From contig CM074700.1 in the NCBI GenBank assembly GCA_037367355.1, positions 2,666,001 to 2,730,000 of the forward strand: a DNA stretch of 64,000 bases, given 5' to 3'. The stretch comes from Neoscytalidium dimidiatum. Its lineage: Eukaryota; Ascomycota; Dothideomycetes; Botryosphaeriales; Botryosphaeriaceae. Positions 1-10,956 of the stretch are shown in pieces. The notes under the pieces are model-generated. The model saw only the letters and a list, made by a program, of their open reading frames with translations, made no database searches and was not told where the DNA came from. Each line of letters starts with the position of its first letter. The stretch's first letter is position 1. A program made the position numbers and the translations under genes.

Positions 1-605
1 TGCAGCGCGTGCTGGAGGAGAGCAGGATGGAGGCCGAGACGCTGCGTGCGGCGAGGAGGAGCGCAGGAGGAGATGGGGGGCCCACCGCGGATGCCGAGCA
101 GCTGGAGGAGGCGGTAAGGAGGAGCAGGCTCGATACGGGCGGCGGCGTCGCGCGTGTCCAGCATGGCACGGATAGCGAGTGGGATACGGACAGCCCGCCC
201 GGTAGCCCGCCAACGGTGGGCGAGGTCGACACGGGCACGCTGGCGAGTCATCGGAGCACGGTCATCGGGGAGATAGTGAGTCCGGTCGAGCGTCAGCACG
301 ATGGGCTGTCGTCGGCGGCAGTGGCTCGTGCGGTGCAGGGAGGGTTGCAGCAGGAGGGTGTGCTTGGGACGGATGAGGAAGAGGAGGAGCTGTTGAGGCG
401 GGCAATGGCGGCGAGTGAGCGGGAGGGCAGGGAGAGGGCGGAGGAGGAGGAGAAGGCGCGGAGGGAGGAGGAGATCGTGTTGGAGTACGTGAAGAAGCAG
501 AGCTTGGCGGAGGAGGAGCATCGGAGGAAGATGTTGGGTGGTGGTGGCGGCGGCGGTAGCGGTGAATGGAGCGGTGCTGGAGCTGAAGCGGGGTCTGGGC
601 CGTAA
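1..605 (+). CDS. UIM-containing protein, 3' part only
   Basis: The reading frame is open from the left edge to a TAA at 603-605, so the start lies outside the window and about 200 C-terminal residues are seen. They are rich in Glu, Arg and Ala. Three segments look like ubiquitin-interacting motifs (acidic run, hydrophobic residue, Ala, Ser): around EQLEEAVRRSRL (about 95-140), EEEELLRRAMAASERE (about 380-425) and EEIVLEYVKKQSLAEEE (about 470-520). The middle one is a textbook UIM with the Ala-x-x-Ser core. The linkers are low-complexity, and the end is Gly-rich. Fungal UIM proteins bind mono- or polyubiquitin, so an adaptor role is inferred. No catalytic domain is visible in this part. Confidence 0.7.
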   Translation, partial: QRVLEESRMEAETLRAARRSAGGDGGPTADAEQLEEAVRRSRLDTGGGVARVQHGTDSEWDTDSPPGSPPTVGEVDTGTLASHRSTVIGEIVSPVERQHDGLSSAAVARAVQGGLQQEGVLGTDEEEEELLRRAMAASEREGRERAEEEEKARREEEIVLEYVKKQSLAEEEHRRKMLGGGGGGGSGEWSGAGAEAGSGP

Positions 606-1140
606 GAGAGCTGAAACTGATGTGTGTGGGGGATTGAACGGTTATGGTGTTGCTTTCTTTAAAGAGCGATTTGGTGGATTGAGCATCAATGATACCCCGG
701 TTATTTATTGTTCGAACCTCTGCGCGGTTCATCGTCTGTTGTCTCGAGTACCCCCTACTAGTATCCTGAAAAGGAATTATATGAGGCCACACGGATATGC
801 ATAAATCTGAAACAGATGAAGACTGGATGTCGGATGAATTGGAATATCTCAGAGATCGGCACCTGGGGTCCAGAAGTGCCGACTGTAAGTACTGGAAGGA
901 CGTAGCACCTGAGATGTGGAACTGATGCAGCTAGGACGGTAGAAGTTTAGTGTTGGCTGAAGTGTGGGGTAGTGGAACAGGACCCGGAGCTTTCAGAGCC
1001 AATATGGGGAGACATTGTCTTGTGTGGCTTCACGGCCGAGATGGGGCATGCGGGGGATTCTGGAACATAAAATGGACCTTACATACCGGCCCTGATCTGC
1101 AACGTACCACGCCTTTGCACCGGGGAGCAAGTTGACCACC
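606..1140. other. Intergenic, 3' of UIM gene and promoter of MFS gene
   Basis: About 535 bp between two genes on the same strand. The short open frames here have no family resemblance and no coding-like composition. I see no repeat or RNA gene. It probably holds the UIM gene's 3' UTR and the MFS promoter. Confidence 0.6.
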
Positions 1141-3000
1141 ATGGGCCTAGGTGTACTTGAAGGTAGTATTTTCTACGAATGAAGAGCCTTCCAATCGCTG
1201 ACCGCTACAGACAACAGCAATCTCCAGCACGTTCCTGGAACGGTGCTGCTGGACGATGAAGCCGCCCATACTGAGGATGCTACCCAGGAGCTGAAGCATG
1301 GGACGGGTAAAGACGCCCACATAGTGCTATCTCCTCAACCAAGTGATGACCCGAATGATCCATTGAACTGGCCAATGTGGAGGAAGGAGCTTATTACTGC
1401 CATTCTTTGCCTTGGAGCTATGCTCAATGCTGGCACCAATGTAAGTGGGGATTTTTTTTCTCTGCGGACAAGGCTCATCGACCAAGGGACCGTTCCTCAA
1501 TGCTTCTTACTTCTCGATCGCACAAACCATCAACATGCCTCTCACGCCAGTCGTGCTGGTTTCGGGATACAACCTCCTCGCCGCCGGCTGTATCGGCCCC
1601 TTCGTCTGCGCTTTCAGCCGTAAGTACGGAAAACGCCCGGTCTTCTTGGTATCCACGCTCTTCGACATCGTCGGAACGGCGGTCGGAGAGGCCAAGATAA
1701 GCTACCACTACCTGCTGGCCGCGCGCATCATCCAAGGGTTCTCGACCAGCGCCTTCGAGTCGCTCATCGTCGCCACCGTAGGCGACATGTACTTCGTGCA
1801 CCAGCGCGGGCTCCGCATCTCCGTCATCAACTTCATTCTCAACTCGGCATCTAGCTTGGCCTCGATCATCTGCGGACAGGTGTTCGCGGACCTGGGCTGG
1901 CTGTGGCTCTTCCACCTGTTCCAGATCTTCCTGGTGATCCAGTTCATCACCATGTTCCTCTTCTGTCCTGAGACCACTTATATCAGAGATACGAAGTACG
2001 AGACAGACCTGGTCACGGATGAGAAGACGCTCGAGGCTCATCCCGCAAAGAGCCACACCGAGGTCGGCGAGTACGCGACCTCGAACGGGGAGACGGCGTC
2101 GTCGGTCGTCGTGCCGCGGAAGAAGTCGTTCGTCGAGTCGCTCGCCGTGTTCACCGGCGTGTACTCGCCGGACAATATCTTGAAGTTCCTCTTCGGACCT
2201 TTTTTGACACTGCTTAACCCTGCAGCGTGCTACGCTATCATAGCGTCTGGGCTCCTGAACAGCTGGTATGTGGGTTCGGCCATCATCCTCGCCGGCATCT
2301 TCTCCGGGCCGCCGTGGAACTACGGCCCAGCTCAGGTCGGGTACATTGGCGCCGGTCCCTTTGTTGGCGGCATGATCGGCTCCATCATCGTTGGGTGGGG
2401 AAGCGACCCCATCGTGAAGTGGATCTCAAGGAAAAATCAAGGGGTGTAGTAAGTCTGACTTGCGACCATCTTCCGGCCGGGCTGCTAACCGTCGAAATAG
2501 CGAGCCGGAGTTCCGGTTAGTCTTCATGTCCGCGGCCATGGTGGCGTGTGCTCTTGGAATGTTCCTCTTTGGCTACACCATGGAGATCGGAGCGGCGGCA
2601 GAGCTCTGTGCATTTCTCCAAGGAGTCATGATGGTCGGCGTGCTCATTGGGATTTTTTCGACACTATCGTACGCCCTCGATGCGTTCCGCAGTCAGAGTA
2701 ATGAGATGTTCGTCATGAACATGCTCTTCAAGGTAAGTAGAATATGCTTACATTCAGGACTTGGCTGACAGTTTTTAGAATTTCATGTTCTACGGTCTTT
2801 CCAACTTTGCCAACGACTGGGTCGCCGCCAAGGGCCCACAAGAAATAATGTATGTGTTCGGCGGCACCTCGATTTTCCTCTGTCTCCTGGGACTTCCAGT
2901 GTATGTATACGGCAAGAGGCTCCGCAGCTGGTGGGCGCGACATGATTTGTTCGTCATCCTCAAAATGGAGACGAGCGGGCCTGTGTCTGAAATGGGTTGA
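1141..3000 (+). CDS. MFS transporter, 12-TM, five exons
   Basis: Exons are 1141-1162, 1211-1440, 1487-2448, 2501-2732 and 2779-3000, giving 555 residues. The first exon is only 22 nt (MGLGVLE plus one base). Joined to 1211 it gives MGLGVLEDNSNLQHVPGT, the usual start of a large fungal MFS family, which is why I chose this ATG. A conserved DPNDPLNWPMWRKE segment precedes TM1. The protein shows two six-helix halves, a central loop after CPETTYIRD, and a NxGVYEPEFRL segment before the second half. The CPETxYxR motif recalls the DHA1/HOL1-type drug and cation antiporters, but the substrate cannot be read. The third intron (1441-1486, 46 nt) ends in AAG rather than CAG/TAG. Plasma membrane location is inferred. 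Confidence 0.88.
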
Positions 3001-3338
3001 GGAAACTTACTGGTCTTGGTCTGGATACTCGACTGTGTAAATGTACAACGTTGTCAAATTAGTATTATGGACTACCTTTCACCATGGTCAATTTCTGCTG
3101 TTATGTTATGCTACACCTAGGCTGGTTTCTGTTGAGAAAGACTTACGTCGCCTGGAGGTTGACAATTTTCAAGTCTATGTGCTCTGACTGAAGTAATCGA
3201 TAAGCGGCATGTTCGCTCCGCTGAAATACTTGAACGGGGACGTATATGGAGTATACGAAAGGCTACGAGTATCCTGAAAACTAATATTTACCTCCATCGG
3301 AACATTACTTACAAAAACCCCCCCATGGCCCAAGGCCG
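3001..3338. other. Convergent intergenic region
   Basis: 338 bp between the 3' ends of the MFS gene (+) and the SDR gene (-). It presumably holds both 3' UTRs and poly(A) sites. I see nothing else. Confidence 0.6.
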
Positions 3339-4339
3339 CTAAGTGTAAATAATACCACCGTCAACAACTATAGTCTGGCCAGTGACATACTCGCTGTCTG
3401 GTCCAGCTAAGAAGCTGACAGTCTTGCTGACGTCCTCTGGAACGCTTGTCCTGCCCAGCGCAATCAATTCCTTAGTGTACTTCTTGATGGTGTCACCCTT
3501 CTTTGCACCTGTGGTCTTGCCCAGTTCCTCATCGATCAAGTCCCACATGGCCGTACCAACGATACCCGGTGCGTAAGCGTTGACAGTTATCTTGTGTTGC
3601 GCCATCTCCATTGCCATGGCTTGGGTCAGACCCCGGACAGCCCATTTGGAAGCGGAGTAGTGAGAGAGCATGGCGAAGGGCTTAAATGCGACGATGCTGC
3701 AAGAAAAATTTAGGAGGAGATGGTTTAATTTCCCTGGGGCATCATACCTGGCGCAACCGATCAGTTTCCCTCCATTACCCTGCTCGATCATTTGTTTGGC
3801 TGCTTCAATGTAGCTATAAAAGACTCCGTGTACGTTGACCTCAAACATACGGCGGAAATCATCGTCGGTCAGCTTGAGAAGAGGCTTGACTTGGGCGATC
3901 CCAGCGTTGGCAATCATGGTATCGAGCGGGCCCAATTCCTTCACAGAAGTGTCGATGATGTTCTTGACGTCCGCGCGCTTGGATACGTCACCAAGGACAA
4001 GGGTGGACTTGCGGCCTATGTTTTTGATCTGGGAAACAACGTCCTCGGCCTGCTTTTGGTTGTGAGGTATATCATTGACCGTGACGTCGTAGCCATCCTG
4101 GGCGAGGCGGATGGCAATGGCTTTTCCGCTGTCCCCAATGTGAGTCTTGTGAAGCTAAAATGGTAAATAGCGTAGACTAACATGCCCCGAGCAGAACCTG
4201 TCACAATAGCAGTCTTATGCAACTGTGGGGTGCTAGCAAAGGACCGTGACCAGGCGGGAATAGCAGGAGAGGCTCTGGAGAAAGCAGATAGCTGGCAGGA
4301 AGCTCCAAGCAGGTTTCTCGGTACAACACGGGCAGACAT
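3339..4339 (-). CDS. Short-chain dehydrogenase/reductase with mitochondrial-type presequence
   Basis: Exons on the minus strand are 4339-4182, 4128-3748 and 3696-3339, giving 298 residues. The first intron (53 nt) rebuilds the cofactor motif TGSARGIG (about residues 47-54), which readthrough would destroy; this fixes the junction. Later come NAG (in IANAGIAQ), the catalytic YSASK, and a PGxxxT-like segment after it. The end, TGQTIVVDGGIIYT, is typical of classical SDRs of the acetoin/diacetyl-reductase or 3-oxoacyl-reductase type. The first 40 residues are Arg/Ser/Ala-rich without acidic residues and contain RSFAST, so mitochondrial import is likely. The enzyme reduces or oxidises a carbonyl/alcohol with NAD(P)(H); the substrate is not determinable. 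Divergent from ASK1. Confidence 0.88.
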
Positions 4340-4853
4340 GTCTTGGTGGGGCTACGAGTGGACTAAGGAGGTCAATTGTGCGCACCAAGGGAGAAGATTG
4401 CAGGAAGAACTGGAATTGGGTTTGCTTGCTGCAGGACAGACGTATTTGTACCACAGGGCCGGGAACTTGGGGAGCGGCGGGCCAGCCGGACGTGCGGAGT
4501 AGCGAGCATGAGAGGCAGCACGGCGTTGTAGCACAGTGTGGGGTAGAGCAGGGCGGCGTAGATCAGAGCGGAAGACTCCCGGCCGAACAGAGCCAATTCT
4601 GGGGACTGGGGCGTAAGTGCGGAGAAGCGTTCGCGGGAATAAGCAGCGAGGCGGCGGCGTTGAGTCGCGTCCATGCGGCGGGTACCGGCTTGCCCGATTG
4701 GGAAGCAGAGGATACGCCGGCCACAATTTATTTCCCCGCGCTGAACAGACGCCAAGGCTTCCCGACGCGCGACAGCCCTGCCCGCCGCCGTGTTGACATT
4801 TTGCCCGATTGCAAGCCCCTCCGTCGGTCACTACAACCAACCCCCCCCCAGCT
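4340..4853. promoter_or_regulatory. Divergent promoter region SDR / ASK1
   Basis: 514 bp between two divergently transcribed genes. It has mixed composition with a short C-run just before the ASK1 ATG. The open frames found here on both strands overlap each other and resemble no family, so I read them as chance. No clear TATA box or MCB element (ACGCGT) is seen. Confidence 0.5.
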
Positions 4854-6231
4854 ATGTCGCGCCCCAGCAGCATGATGGCCTCCAGCAGCGCCACAGCCCA
4901 GCGCAATCTTACTCTTACTGAAGAGCTGGAGAAGCTCGAGCAATCAATCACTCTTACTCTACAAGGTTCGTGCGATGCCTTTTATATTGTGCTTTGCGCC
5001 CCGCGCTGACTTGCCTCAAGAAATCGACCACAACTTCAGCCGCGCCCACCGCATAGTCACCGGTAGTATCCTTCCTGTGGTCGAGCAATACGCGAAGCAT
5101 TCCGAGGCTGTCTGGGAGGGGTCTAAGTTCTGGAAGCAATTCTTTGAAGCAAGCGCCAATGTCTCGCTGTCCGGCTACGAGGAGCCCGCCGCTGCCGATG
5201 ATACCACAATGCAGCCCGAGGACACCACCCGTGCCTCGACCGCCTACGATGATAGCCCCTCCGTCCGTGACGATACTACGCTCCGCTCCGCCGGCCACCG
5301 CCCAAGCCATTTCGATAGCGATGACGAAGGTCTCGAAGACTCGCTGCTCTCATCCCCTTCCATGGCCAAAACACCTCGCAACCCTCCCAGGTCCTCCTTC
5401 AACAACGAGTACTCATCCCCATACGAGGCCCTGAAGCGCGAACTTCAGGGAGACAAGTGTGAGGCAGATGCCGGCGCCGCAAGAGACGACGTCTCGTCCG
5501 ACGCGAGCGGGCTGCCGGACGAGGGCACCGTCCTTGGTGCCCCGACGACGCCGGGCAAGGTCTCGCAGTCCGCCTTGCCCGACATGTCCATGACGCCCGA
5601 ATCCTCGCCGTTCGCGCCCGGCTCCGCTGACCAGCATACCCGCCACACGCGCCACACGTCCAACAACGACCCCCTCCTCCATCGCATGCTCGACAAGACG
5701 TACCGCATCGCCGCAACGCCGCACACAGCACAGAAGATCCGACCGGGTGGCGTGGGTGCAGGCGCTGCGACGCCGGGCACCGCCAACCGCACCCGGCGGC
5801 GTCTCGCATTCGACTCCTCTCCCATGTCATCGCCCGAGGCGCCCGCTCCGCAGCTGCGCGCCGATATCTTCTCGCCCATCAAGACCCCCCGGACTCCCGG
5901 CGTCAGCGTCTATCAGCAGCGCCAGACGCCGGGCAAGAGCGGCGGCGGTGGACCCGGCACGGCGGGCAGGTTCACCGGCGGCGCTAGTGCTGGCGACTTC
6001 ATCACATGGGACAGCGACAGCGAGGGCGAGACGGAGTTCAGTCCGCCCAAGACGATGCAGTTCCACGTCCCGCAGAGCCGGCTCATGCAGACGCCCGCGC
6101 GGGAGGCGAGCAAGAAGATCGTTGAGGATCTGCTGTTGACGGCTGGCGGGGGAGAGCTGACGGATTCGAACGTGACTGCGGATAGCCCGAGCATCGTGCG
6201 GAGGCAGGTTGACCTTGATGATAGCTTTTGA
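4854..6231 (+). CDS. ASK1: DASH complex subunit Ask1
   Basis: Exons are 4854-4965 and 5021-6231, giving 440 residues. The intron is 55 nt with a GTTCGT donor and an AAG acceptor (ctcaag), and the join gives TLTLQEIDHNFSRAH. The N-terminal ~75 residues carry the conserved Ask1 helical region (LTEELEKLEQSITLTL, then a VVEQYAKHSEAVWEGSKFW-like stretch). The rest is Ser/Pro/Thr-rich with many TP/SP sites (for example SMAKTPR, IKTPRTPG, RQTPGK), matching the heavily Cdk-phosphorylated tail of Ask1. A conserved LLDKTYRIAATP-like box lies around residue 240. The DASH/Dam1 ring couples kinetochores to spindle microtubules. I chose the ATG at 4854 because the Ask1 domain begins shortly after it. Confidence 0.9.
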
Positions 6232-6703
6232 GTAAGGTCGGACTCTGAACGGTTTGGCGGAAATGTGCATTTGGGGAGGGGATGTTTTGCTTATGATAGA
6301 CTGATACCCAGTAAATTTGATTCGAAGTAGCCGACATCGGCGTTAGAAGAAGAGTCTGAATTTTATGAGCGAATTGTCCAAAAGACCACTTAATGTGATT
6401 TCAGCCACTCTATTCACATCTTCATACCAGAGCATACATGTCTCGTGCGATCTTCCTCTATCCGCGAAATGCAAGAAGAAAAACGAAATATTCGCATGTT
6501 TAGCTTCCATATTCAACGGCAAACAAACGTGCGATCCATACGAAAACCGTCAAGCATCAGCGCTACCAACCGCCCAGTCCGACCTTATAAACCCGATTTT
6601 CTAGTTTGGTATGCTAAGCAACTGGAACGTAATAGAAATCACCCATAAATTCGCATGCGATCCCCCCCCTTTCTAGATCTTTCCAGGAGCTAAACCTATT
6701 ATC
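6232..6703. other. Convergent intergenic region
   Basis: 472 bp between the 3' ends of ASK1 (+) and the carnitine acetyltransferase (-). The DNA is AT-richer than the flanks and short open frames show no similarity. It probably carries both 3' UTRs. Confidence 0.6.
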
Positions 6704-8807
6704 TTACAACTTCGCCTTCGGTGCCTCGAGCGTCGGCAGCATCAAGTCCCTGATGTCGCCGGCGGCCTCGTTGAGGTAAAAGGACATGCGCTCGGAGCCG
6801 AGGCTCTTGGAGACGATGTTGAACTGGATGCTGTTCTCGTTGATCATGTAGGCGATGCCCCAGCCGTCGTCGACGACCTGGCTCCAGCCGTAGCCGTTGA
6901 AGTATTCGGAGCTGAGCTGCGACGAGGAGATGTACCAGTGCGACGAGTAGGCGAAGGTCGGGTCCGTGTAGATGGACGGCACGTCCTCGCCGCTCTGCAG
7001 GCACTTCTTCAGGCCGAACAGGTGGCGGTCGACGCCGCGCCCGTCGCTGGCGTCCGTGATGTACTTGACGTGCGCGTCGAGCGCGGCGCGGAAGAGCTCG
7101 CGCGCCTTCTCGGCCGGGACGGCTGGGTCGGCCATGGCGTTGCAGAAGGCCACGCTCTCGTCCGACACGGTGCGGCACGTCTCCGTGCGCCCTTGCTGGA
7201 AGCGCCGCGTCGCCGCGGATTCGTACGTCGGGCGGTTCTTGCCGTAGAACTTGTGGTAGGCCAGCTGGATGACCATCTGCACGTACGCGTCCGGCGAGCA
7301 CTTGAACTTCTTGATCAGGCCTTTGCCGTAGCCCTGGTAGGCTTGCACGCGCAGCTCGTGCGCGCCAATCTGGCCGTCAAAGTGCTTCTTGGCATCGTTG
7401 ATGTCTTCTTGAAGGCGCGTGTTCAGCTTGAAGTTCAACGGGGTGGGCTCCGGCAGGTTGGAGCGCACAGAGGGGTCGTCGAAGGGCAGCGCATTGGTGG
7501 CGATCAGCATGTTGATGTGGTCATTCAGGCGGTGAGTCGGCGTGCCATCCATCATGCTGTGCTCACCCATGAAGCCGGAGGTACCATTATCATTGATGAT
7601 GAACTGAAGCGGCTTGTCGAACCACCGATTTGCTCCGTCGCCATGCCAGTACTGGTGTGCGCGCTCCTCAAGGGTCACGGGGCTTGCGTCGTCGAGGCAT
7701 ACAACGAATGATGCGGACTCGATAGTCTTGAGGACGCTCTCGTTGGAGGGGTGCGCCGCGATGAGGCGCTCACGGACCTGCAACGTGTTAGCTAAGGCCT
7801 GGTAGATATCTTGTCAGATTTCTCAACGTACATCCGTCCAAACGTCGCGATTCTGGCTCGTGTAGAGGCCGACCGGGGGTGCTTTCTCGGCCTTCTGGTA
7901 TATCCTCCTGAAAATCTGCTCAAACTCGGACGTGTTGAGCTGTCTACCATCAACTTCGTGATCCACCTTGAAGAACTGGTTCTTGCGAATGACAACAATG
8001 TGCTTGTTCTGCGCCGGATCGTACTTCTGAGGGTAGTCCGCAGGCTTCGCAGGGATACGGCAGCAGTTGAACATGTATTCATAGCTGGACATGGCGATTG
8101 GCAGCTTCTTCATGTACTCAGGCTCCAGCTCCTTGGTGTCCACCAGCCTCTTGAATTCAAGCACGGCCGAGGTAATGGCGGCGGCGCGCTTGGAGGGGTC
8201 CCGGCGCTTGCGATCATCGCGGTGTGAGTAGAAGTAGCTCACGTAGGGAATGACCGGATCACGGTATGCCAGGTAGGCGGCCTCGTTCCACCAGTCCCAT
8301 AACCAGTTCTTCACATTCGGATCCTCACGCTTTGCGACAAGGCGCTTCTGCAGCGTCTCTCCTGGTCCGCCAGGCCGCACAAACTCCTCGACGGCCTTCT
8401 TTGTGTTCTCGTACTCGGTCGAGTTCAGCAGCGGGTGTACGGACTTGAGGTAACGCTTTGCGGTCTCTTCAAGGCTCGGGACTGGGAGGCGGGGGAGCGA
8501 GTCCTCGAAGCGGAGCATACGACCTTTGCTCAGGTCCTCCTTGTAGCCTGTGCGAGACATGGACTCAGTAATTGTGATGACGGACGAGCGAGCAAGGGAG
8601 GGGATATACCAGCGGGCAGGGACGACTGCTTCCGGGCGGGAGCCATGGGGAGGAACTAATGCGCGGGGTCAATGATTTTGTCGTCACACGGCAGCGGGGC
8701 TTGAAGCGGACTCGACTGGGTACCTTCGTGAGGCGTGATGTCGCGGGCTTAATCTGCGGACGGAGGAGGGATGCAGAGGCGCGGGACCGGCTCAGTGCAT
8801 TAAACAT
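6704..8807 (-). CDS. Carnitine O-acetyltransferase, dual-targeted
   Basis: Exons on the minus strand are 8807-8724, 8655-8610, 8547-7832 and 7777-6704, giving 639 residues. It transfers acetyl groups between CoA and carnitine so that acetyl units can leave peroxisomes and enter mitochondria. The choline/carnitine acyltransferase fold is clear: LPRLPVPSLEETAKRYLKS near the start, GEHSMMDGTP with the catalytic His at about residue 355, and a YGWSQVVDDGWG segment near the end. Exon 1 encodes an Arg/Ser-rich presequence without acidic residues. The protein ends in AKL, a type-1 peroxisomal signal. A second in-frame ATG (MAPARKQSS, about residue 32) sits at the start of exon 2, so a form without the presequence could be made. 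It corresponds to yeast Cat2 and Aspergillus AcuJ. Confidence 0.95.
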
Positions 8808-9485
8808 GCCTCGAGGGTGATACGGGCGGCGTGGTGGAGGGTGGCAGGGTGGTTTGGCGCAGACAGGGCCTTCAACGCGAATATTTACTTCACAATTCTA
8901 CCTCCTCGGTCGGCGGGAACTGGCAAAGCTGGCAATTCGGATCAACGAGGTGCTGCAGGGCGCTGGGTCTGGGGGCGTCTGCCGAGGTTCATATCGGCTC
9001 GCCTCATTGGCCGAGGCCGGCACGCGGCACCGTTGCCCAGCCCTCTGCGCTGCTCCAGACGGCTCACTAGACATCACTATACATGCAGGAGGCGCTCACA
9101 GCCTCATGACCAAAAAGCCTCTTGAGCCACAGAGCATTGGTGTTGCCACATAGCCGTGTCTTCCCCAGTCCGGGGCCCCGACATGTGAAAAAGAGTGACG
9201 CAACGCGATTCGGCCCGGGCCCTTAGCGACACCGACGCTGCAGCTGATCCATCAGATAAAACCACAACAACTCTCCGCGAGCCGCTGCTTTCCGCGAGCT
9301 GCGAGCCTTCGCCGAGAGTCAGGTGGCTGTGGGTCAGCCGGCTCTCCCACTCCCATTCCCACTCGCTGCTGAGCAAAGTACGGCCGTAAACATCATACCG
9401 GACTCCGAAGAAGCAAACACCCAGACCAGATCAGAACCCCCGGAATCCCCACCTTGAGCCGCACACTCCTGTAATGCTGTGGAAC
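8808..9485. promoter_or_regulatory. Upstream region of carnitine acetyltransferase
   Basis: 678 bp between two minus-strand genes; it holds the promoter of the acetyltransferase and the 3' UTR of the NmrA-like gene. Short open frames on both strands show no family features. Near 9341-9365 lies a short imperfect direct repeat of cccactc/cccattc units. Confidence 0.5.
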
Positions 9486-10421
9486 TCAGGAAGTCTTGGC
9501 CCTGTTCGCGTTACGTATCTGCACTCGCACCCAATCTTGGTGCGATGTCGGCCTCCGTCCAAGTAGCCACTCAAGGATATTCGGACTGCCCTGAAGGCCG
9601 TGATAATTGTAAAATAGTAGCATCCTTTGTGCAATATCCCTTGTCCTTGGATGAGCCCTGTCCGGGCTTCCAAACAGCGTCGTCAAGAGGGCATCGGTTG
9701 CTTCGATGACCGGTCTGGTTTCCACCCGTATATCCTTACCGATTTCCTGGCTCACGGTACGGATGACCTCGTCGTAAGAGAGGGCGTGAGTTGAGCACAG
9801 CGGATACTGGGCAGAGTAGTGCTTCTCCCTTTCCTCGACGACTCTTGCCGCGGCTTCAGCAAGGTCCTGCAAGGCAATGAAAGAGAAGCGGATGGTCGTG
9901 TTCCAGTTGGCTTGATACACCGGCTCCGGCTGCGATAGCAGCAGTCCCACAGGGAACATGTCCATATAGTGGGTGGGCTGCAGAATGGTGAAATTTAGGC
10001 CCGACTCCATGAGATACTCCTCGACGTAGCGCTTGCAGTCGTGATTCATCATCTTGCGCAGTTGAGTATTGAGCACAGACGAATAGATAAAATGCTTGAA
10101 AGTGCCGTTCTTGGCTTCCTCTGCTGCGGCGTCGATCATGAAGTAACCGATCTCGGTCTCATGCGGATGGAAGGATGGCCCAATGTGGAAGGCAGTGGTC
10201 ACACCGGCCATAATACGCCGAGCCTCATCAACATGCTCCAGATTTGCCCGAGTCACATCGGCATTAGGATATTGTTTCTTCAGTCGCTCCTCGGACGACG
10301 GCGAGCTGACAACAAGGCGGAGATGCTTCCACTTTCCATACAAAAGCGGGAGGAGATAGGAGGCTTGCTTGCCGGAGGCGCAGGTGATCAGAAGCAGGTC
10401 CTTCTCGTGGTCGACTGGCAT
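9486..10421 (-). CDS. NmrA-like NAD(P)-binding protein
   Basis: Single exon, 311 residues. I take the ATG at 10421 (MPVDHEKDLLLITCASG). An extension of nine residues upstream would need a TTG start. The N-terminal Rossmann strand LLLITCASGKQASYLLP carries a degenerate glycine-rich loop. Next come a VTRANLEHVDEARRIMAG segment, FKHFIYSSVLN and LNFTILQPTHYMDMF, all typical of the NmrA/HSCARG group of atypical SDRs. The canonical SDR Tyr-x3-Lys is absent, as is usual for this group. Members act as redox sensors that bind NAD(P), or as reductases in secondary metabolism. I cannot tell which applies. No secondary-metabolite genes lie nearby. Confidence 0.85.
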   Translation of the reverse strand: MPVDHEKDLLLITCASGKQASYLLPLLYGKWKHLRLVVSSPSSEERLKKQYPNADVTRANLEHVDEARRIMAGVTTAFHIGPSFHPHETEIGYFMIDAAAEEAKNGTFKHFIYSSVLNTQLRKMMNHDCKRYVEEYLMESGLNFTILQPTHYMDMFPVGLLLSQPEPVYQANWNTTIRFSFIALQDLAEAAARVVEEREKHYSAQYPLCSTHALSYDEVIRTVSQEIGKDIRVETRPVIEATDALLTTLFGSPDRAHPRTRDIAQRMLLFYNYHGLQGSPNILEWLLGRRPTSHQDWVRVQIRNANRAKTS

Positions 10422-10956
10422 ATTGTAGGACAAGACAATGGTATTCAAAGAATAGGTCGGGAGAAAGCGGGAGGCAATGTGCTTTTAAGATCACCGCCGT
10501 ACCGCATTGCAGGCGGCATTTAAGACGTCATCTCGGTGACGGAGCGAGGGAGCGGCCGGAGTTAAGAAATGAAGACGCGAGCCCGCGTCCATCCCCCTGC
10601 AAGAAGTATGGCTAGAGCTGAGACATCGCATGATATCGACTACTGAGGTAGGTATGCGTTTGTACACAGAAGTCCTCGTCTATCTGGCTGGTGCCAAGGC
10701 TCTTGGATCCGGGGGTTCACGGAGGAAGACGATGGGAAAAGCGAAGGAGCTAGAGCAGGTGGCAGGATACGTCTGTAGCGCCCGGGCGTCCGAGAGTTGT
10801 GCGTGCGGGCCGGGGACCTGGCGCCAAGCTAAGCGCAAGCTTTCCGTGCCGGCAGACCAACAGAACTTCCTCACACCCGTCGTTCTTCCATCCATCCACA
10901 CCCATACACACTCCATCGTTGTCGCCCACCTTCCCGTCCCACCCGTGCCCATCACC
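10422..10956. promoter_or_regulatory. Divergent promoter region NmrA-like / malate dehydrogenase
   Basis: 535 bp between divergent genes. The last ~100 bp before the malate dehydrogenase ATG are strongly C/T-rich (ccatccacacccatacacac-type), a common fungal core-promoter and leader feature. No other element stands out. Confidence 0.5.

Noticed and set aside
1179..1240. ATG at 1179 as the MFS start
   Set aside because: It is in another frame from the transporter and soon meets a stop; the 22-nt exon at 1141 restores the conserved N-terminus.
10422..10448. Nine-residue N-terminal extension of the NmrA-like protein
   Set aside because: It would begin with TTG; the ATG at 10421 fits the family start.
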